Shown here: positions 4,886 to 6,977 of the stretch, one piece after another | Numbering within the stretch: the stretch's first letter is position 1 | How the letters are laid out: each line of letters opens with the position of its first letter | NCBI GenBank assembly: GCA_039180865.1 | Contig: JBCDCZ010000239.1 | Location: 1 to 6,977, forward strand | Origin: JBCDCU01 sp039180865 | GTDB lineage: Bacteria > Pseudomonadota > Alphaproteobacteria > Rhizobiales > JACESI01 | DNA: 6,977 bases | Direction: 5' to 3' | Made by a program: the position numbers and the translations under genes | The notes under the pieces: generated by a model | Database searches by the model: none | The model's input: only the letters and a program-made list of their open reading frames with translations | Told to the model about the DNA's origin: nothing

Positions 4886-6043
4886 ATGTCACGCCGACTT
4901 GCTGCCCAAATCCAATATGCGCTTTTGCCATTCTTGATCCTTATTGCGATCTTTGCCGTCGCGGCCGGTGGTGCATGGCATTATCTTGTCGCCGCAATGC
5001 CGATTATCCTCGCGACCTTTGTCGACGAATTAACCGGCGACCAGCATGAGGACGGTCCCTATCTGACCGCGCTCCTCAACGCCTATCTCTTGAGCTGCCT
5101 TCCCCTGATCGCCGTCTTCACCGCACTCCTTTGCTATTATGCCGGTGGTGCGGGACCTCTGTCTGGTCCACTGGAAGGTGTGTTCCTGACGTTCGGTATC
5201 GATGTTGCCGCAAACCGCGAAGCGACCGGCATGCTCGAGTTCACAGTCGCTATAATCGGCGCTGGCCTTCTCATGGGGAGCGGAGCGGTGAATGTCGCCC
5301 ATGAACTGACACACCGCATGAATGCACGGGATTACCTGGTCGGTCGATGGCTTCTTGCCTTCACGTTCGATACGACTTTCGCAATCGAGCATGTTCATGG
5401 CCATCACCGGAATGTGGGCACGAAAGCTGATCCCGCAACAGCACGGCGCGGCGAGTACGTTTTGTCTTTTGTCGTTCGGTCTACGGTCTTTGCCTTCCTT
5501 GGTGCTTTCGAAATTGAAGCAGAACGCGCCCGGCGAAAAGGGCATTCTCCGTACTCACCCATTTTGAATCGGGCGATCCGGGGACAGTTCATGACGCTGG
5601 CCCTCATTATTATGGCGTATCTGATCGGCGGTTGGCCCGGGGTTTTCGTCTTTACCGTCGTCGGATTGCAGGGAAAGCTCTATCTGGAACTCGTCAATTA
5701 CGTCGAACATTACGGCCTTGTGCGGCTCCCCGGAACGCGAATAGAGCCACGGCATTCCTGGAACTGCAACCGCTTCGTATCCAACCTGATGCTTTTCAAT
5801 CTGCCGCGTCATTCCCACCACCACCAATTCGCCACCAAACCTTTCTGGGACCTCGAAAGCCTCGACGGTGCGCCTTTAATGCCGCACGGCTATCTAACCA
5901 TGTTAATCATCGCTTTGTTCCCGCCTCTTTGGAACGCCAAAGTCGAGCCCCGGCTTCTCGAATGGGAACGCAACCTGGCAAGTGACGGAGAACGGGAGAT
6001 CATGAGAGCGCAGCGTGAGGATCTCGGACTCAAGGCCGCCTGA
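4886..6043 (+). CDS. alkB: Alkane 1-monooxygenase (AlkB family), integral-membrane di-iron hydroxylase
   Basis: This 385-residue inner-membrane enzyme belongs to the AlkB/XylM branch of the fatty acid desaturase-hydroxylase superfamily, which hydroxylates the terminal carbon of alkanes using oxygen and electrons from rubredoxin. All metal-binding motifs are visible: HELTH (139-143), EHVHGHH (168-174), NYVEHYGL (271-278) and LPRHSHHHQ (306-314). The segment RHSWNCNRFVSN (289-300) before the last box is also AlkB-like. Hydrophobic segments lie at about 12-46, 60-85, 117-137, 152-166, 196-209, 235-262 and 335-347, consistent with the usual six-helix bundle plus re-entrant pieces. Length is normal (about 380-410). 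FVDELTGDQ (45-53) fits the conserved loop after the second helix. Two boxes deviate from the common forms (LQRHSDHH, EHNRGHH). There is no fused rubredoxin and none beside it. A substrate other than n-alkanes, as in xylene or cymene monooxygenases, is possible. Confidence 0.94.
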   Translation: MSRRLAAQIQYALLPFLILIAIFAVAAGGAWHYLVAAMPIILATFVDELTGDQHEDGPYLTALLNAYLLSCLPLIAVFTALLCYYAGGAGPLSGPLEGVFLTFGIDVAANREATGMLEFTVAIIGAGLLMGSGAVNVAHELTHRMNARDYLVGRWLLAFTFDTTFAIEHVHGHHRNVGTKADPATARRGEYVLSFVVRSTVFAFLGAFEIEAERARRKGHSPYSPILNRAIRGQFMTLALIIMAYLIGGWPGVFVFTVVGLQGKLYLELVNYVEHYGLVRLPGTRIEPRHSWNCNRFVSNLMLFNLPRHSHHHQFATKPFWDLESLDGAPLMPHGYLTMLIIALFPPLWNAKVEPRLLEWERNLASDGEREIMRAQREDLGLKAA

Positions 6044-6181
6044 CGAGCGATCCACAACGACACGCCCCGGGAACCACGCGTTCCTCTACCAATTCGCACT
6101 GCCATAAGCGAAATCAAGTTGCCGTCGGACACACAAAGCCCCATGTGGCAGGTAACGCATTCATCACGGAGTTTTCACACC
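6044..6181. other. Intergenic region between alkB and the DUF533 gene
   Basis: These 138 bases hold a 5-bp hairpin GGAAC/GTTCC (6070-6074 and 6080-6084), possibly part of an alkB terminator but lacking a U-run. AATTCGCACTGCC (6091-6103) is the inverse of a word at 2167-2179. CGGAG (6167-6171) lies 10 bases before the next ATG. I cannot identify a convincing promoter, though the length suggests a separate transcription unit. Confidence 0.35.
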
Positions 6182-6977
6182 ATGAACCTCAATGATCTTA
6201 TGAACCAGTTCCTCGGAAGCCAGCAGCAAGCGCAACCGGGTGGCCAACAGGCTGCTCAACAAGGTGGTGCCCAGGGCGGTTTGGGCGGAATGCTCCAAGG
6301 TGGCCTCGGACAGGGATTACCTGGAAGCGTCCAGGGTGCCATGGGCAAGTTTCCAGGTGGGGCCATGGGCGGTCTTGCGGCTGGCGGTGTGCTTGGCCTC
6401 CTTCTCGGCAATAAGAAAATGAGAAAGAAGGTCGGAAAAGTGGCTGGTGGTGCTGTCGGCCTTGGAGGCGCGGCCGTTCTCGGCGCGCTCGCCTATAACG
6501 CTTATCAGAACTGGCAGTCCGGCAAGCAAGCACCCGTCAGCGCACCGGTTAATCCCCCGGCTCCGCAAACGCCGCCGCAGCTTCTTTCGGCTCCAACAGC
6601 GGAAAGCTTCAATCCGGCGGCTCAGCCCGACGTTAGCGGAGAGCCATTCCAGCTTCTTCTAATCAAAGCCATGATTGGAGCCGCGAACGCCGACGGCCAC
6701 ATCGATAACGACGAACAGGCCGCGATCTTTGATGCGGTTGGAAAACTCGATCTCGCCGCTGATGAAAAGGGCGTTATCTTCGACACGCTGCGAAACCCTC
6801 CAAGTGTTGAAGAGATCGCCGGATATGCAAACGGACTGGAACAAGCGAGTGAAGTCTATCTCGCCTCCCGTCTTGCAATCGATCCTGATCATCCTGGTGA
6901 GCAAGCCTACCTTGAAAGGCTTGCAACACTACTCGCGCTCCCGCCGGAGTTCGTCGCCCATCTTGAGAGCCAAATCG
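6182..6977 (+). CDS. DUF533 / TerB-like (YebE-type) membrane-associated protein, 3' end missing
   Basis: The frame is open from the ATG at 6182 to the window edge (265 complete codons), so the C-terminus is cut off. Layout: a short N-terminal helix (MNLNDLMNQFLGS, 1-13); a Gln/Gly-rich low-complexity linker (14-60); a Gly/Ala/Leu-rich hydrophobic segment (61-76, ending GVLGLLLGN); a basic patch KKMRKKVGK (78-86); a second Gly/Ala-rich hydrophobic stretch (88-106); and a Pro-rich linker (117-147). A helical TerB-like domain starts near 155, with LIKAMIGAANADGHIDNDE (160-178) as the signature, then SEVYLASRLAID (223-234) and EQAYLERLATLLAL (240-253). This matches DUF533 (Pfam PF04391), a family of inner-membrane proteins including E. 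coli YebE, with no established biochemical role. The acidic DGHIDNDE segment resembles the metal-binding site of TerB, but binding is inference. CGGAG lies 10 bases before the start. The family usually ends shortly after this point, so little is probably missing. Confidence 0.92.
   Translation, partial: MNLNDLMNQFLGSQQQAQPGGQQAAQQGGAQGGLGGMLQGGLGQGLPGSVQGAMGKFPGGAMGGLAAGGVLGLLLGNKKMRKKVGKVAGGAVGLGGAAVLGALAYNAYQNWQSGKQAPVSAPVNPPAPQTPPQLLSAPTAESFNPAAQPDVSGEPFQLLLIKAMIGAANADGHIDNDEQAAIFDAVGKLDLAADEKGVIFDTLRNPPSVEEIAGYANGLEQASEVYLASRLAIDPDHPGEQAYLERLATLLALPPEFVAHLESQI

Noticed and set aside
5030..5545. 171-codon open frame antisense to alkB
   Set aside because: The sense strand encodes AlkB with all its motifs here, so the long antisense frame is a by-product of codon use.
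6070..6084. GGAAC/GTTCC hairpin as an alkB terminator, or GGAAC as an EcfG-type -35 box
   Set aside because: No U-run follows the 5-bp stem, and no CGTT lies 16-17 bases downstream as the EcfG consensus requires.
6198..6568. Minus-strand open frames of 83 and 111 codons inside the DUF533 gene
   Set aside because: The plus frame is open from 6182 to the window edge and carries the DUF533 signature; the antisense frames have no recognisable content.
1..6977. Mobile elements, CRISPR arrays, tRNA or rRNA genes, phage or defence systems
   Set aside because: I saw no transposase, integrase, regularly spaced repeat, cloverleaf or rRNA sequence, and no recognised defence gene.

Overview
The window looks like ordinary chromosome from an alphaproteobacterium, most likely a member of the Hyphomicrobiales (Rhizobiales). 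The best evidence is the left edge. The last codons of an apparent fabB are followed 37 bases later by a fabI whose protein has the alphaproteobacterial FabI pattern. This is the end of the fabA-fabB-fabI arrangement known from rhizobia and Brucella. I would not name a genus. There are no RNA genes, CRISPR arrays, insertion sequences or obvious integration scars, and protein genes fill most of the window.

Layout from left to right: the 3' end of fabB (+); fabI (+), enoyl-ACP reductase; a small exported protein of unknown function (-); an exported protein with two tandem domains resembling the beta domain of the von Hippel-Lindau (VHL) tumour suppressor (-); an FAD-dependent oxidoreductase of the DAO superfamily (+); an exported six-bladed beta-propeller protein of the major royal jelly/yellow family (-); an integral-membrane alkane 1-monooxygenase of the AlkB family (+); and the start of a DUF533/TerB-like membrane-associated protein (+) that runs off the right edge.

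Orientation alternates often, so most genes are probably single transcription units. fabI and the small exported gene converge across 21 bases, as do the oxidoreductase and the royal-jelly-family gene. Two intergenic regions are divergent: 2029-2286 (VHL-like gene and oxidoreductase) and 4684-4885 (royal-jelly-family gene and alkB). The second holds a good promoter candidate for alkB overlapped by an inverted repeat, which suggests regulated alkB expression. No gene in the window is an obvious electron-transfer partner (rubredoxin, ferredoxin or rubredoxin reductase) for AlkB.

The most unusual item is the VHL-like gene. Its first domain lines up without gaps over about 42 residues with human VHL as I remember it, including the Ile-His-Ser-Tyr-x-Gly-His segment that lines the hydroxyproline pocket. 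The second domain keeps the fold signature but has lost those residues. I see no multi-gene system that is clearly new; the novelty lies in this protein, in the variant histidine boxes of AlkB and in the alkB control region.
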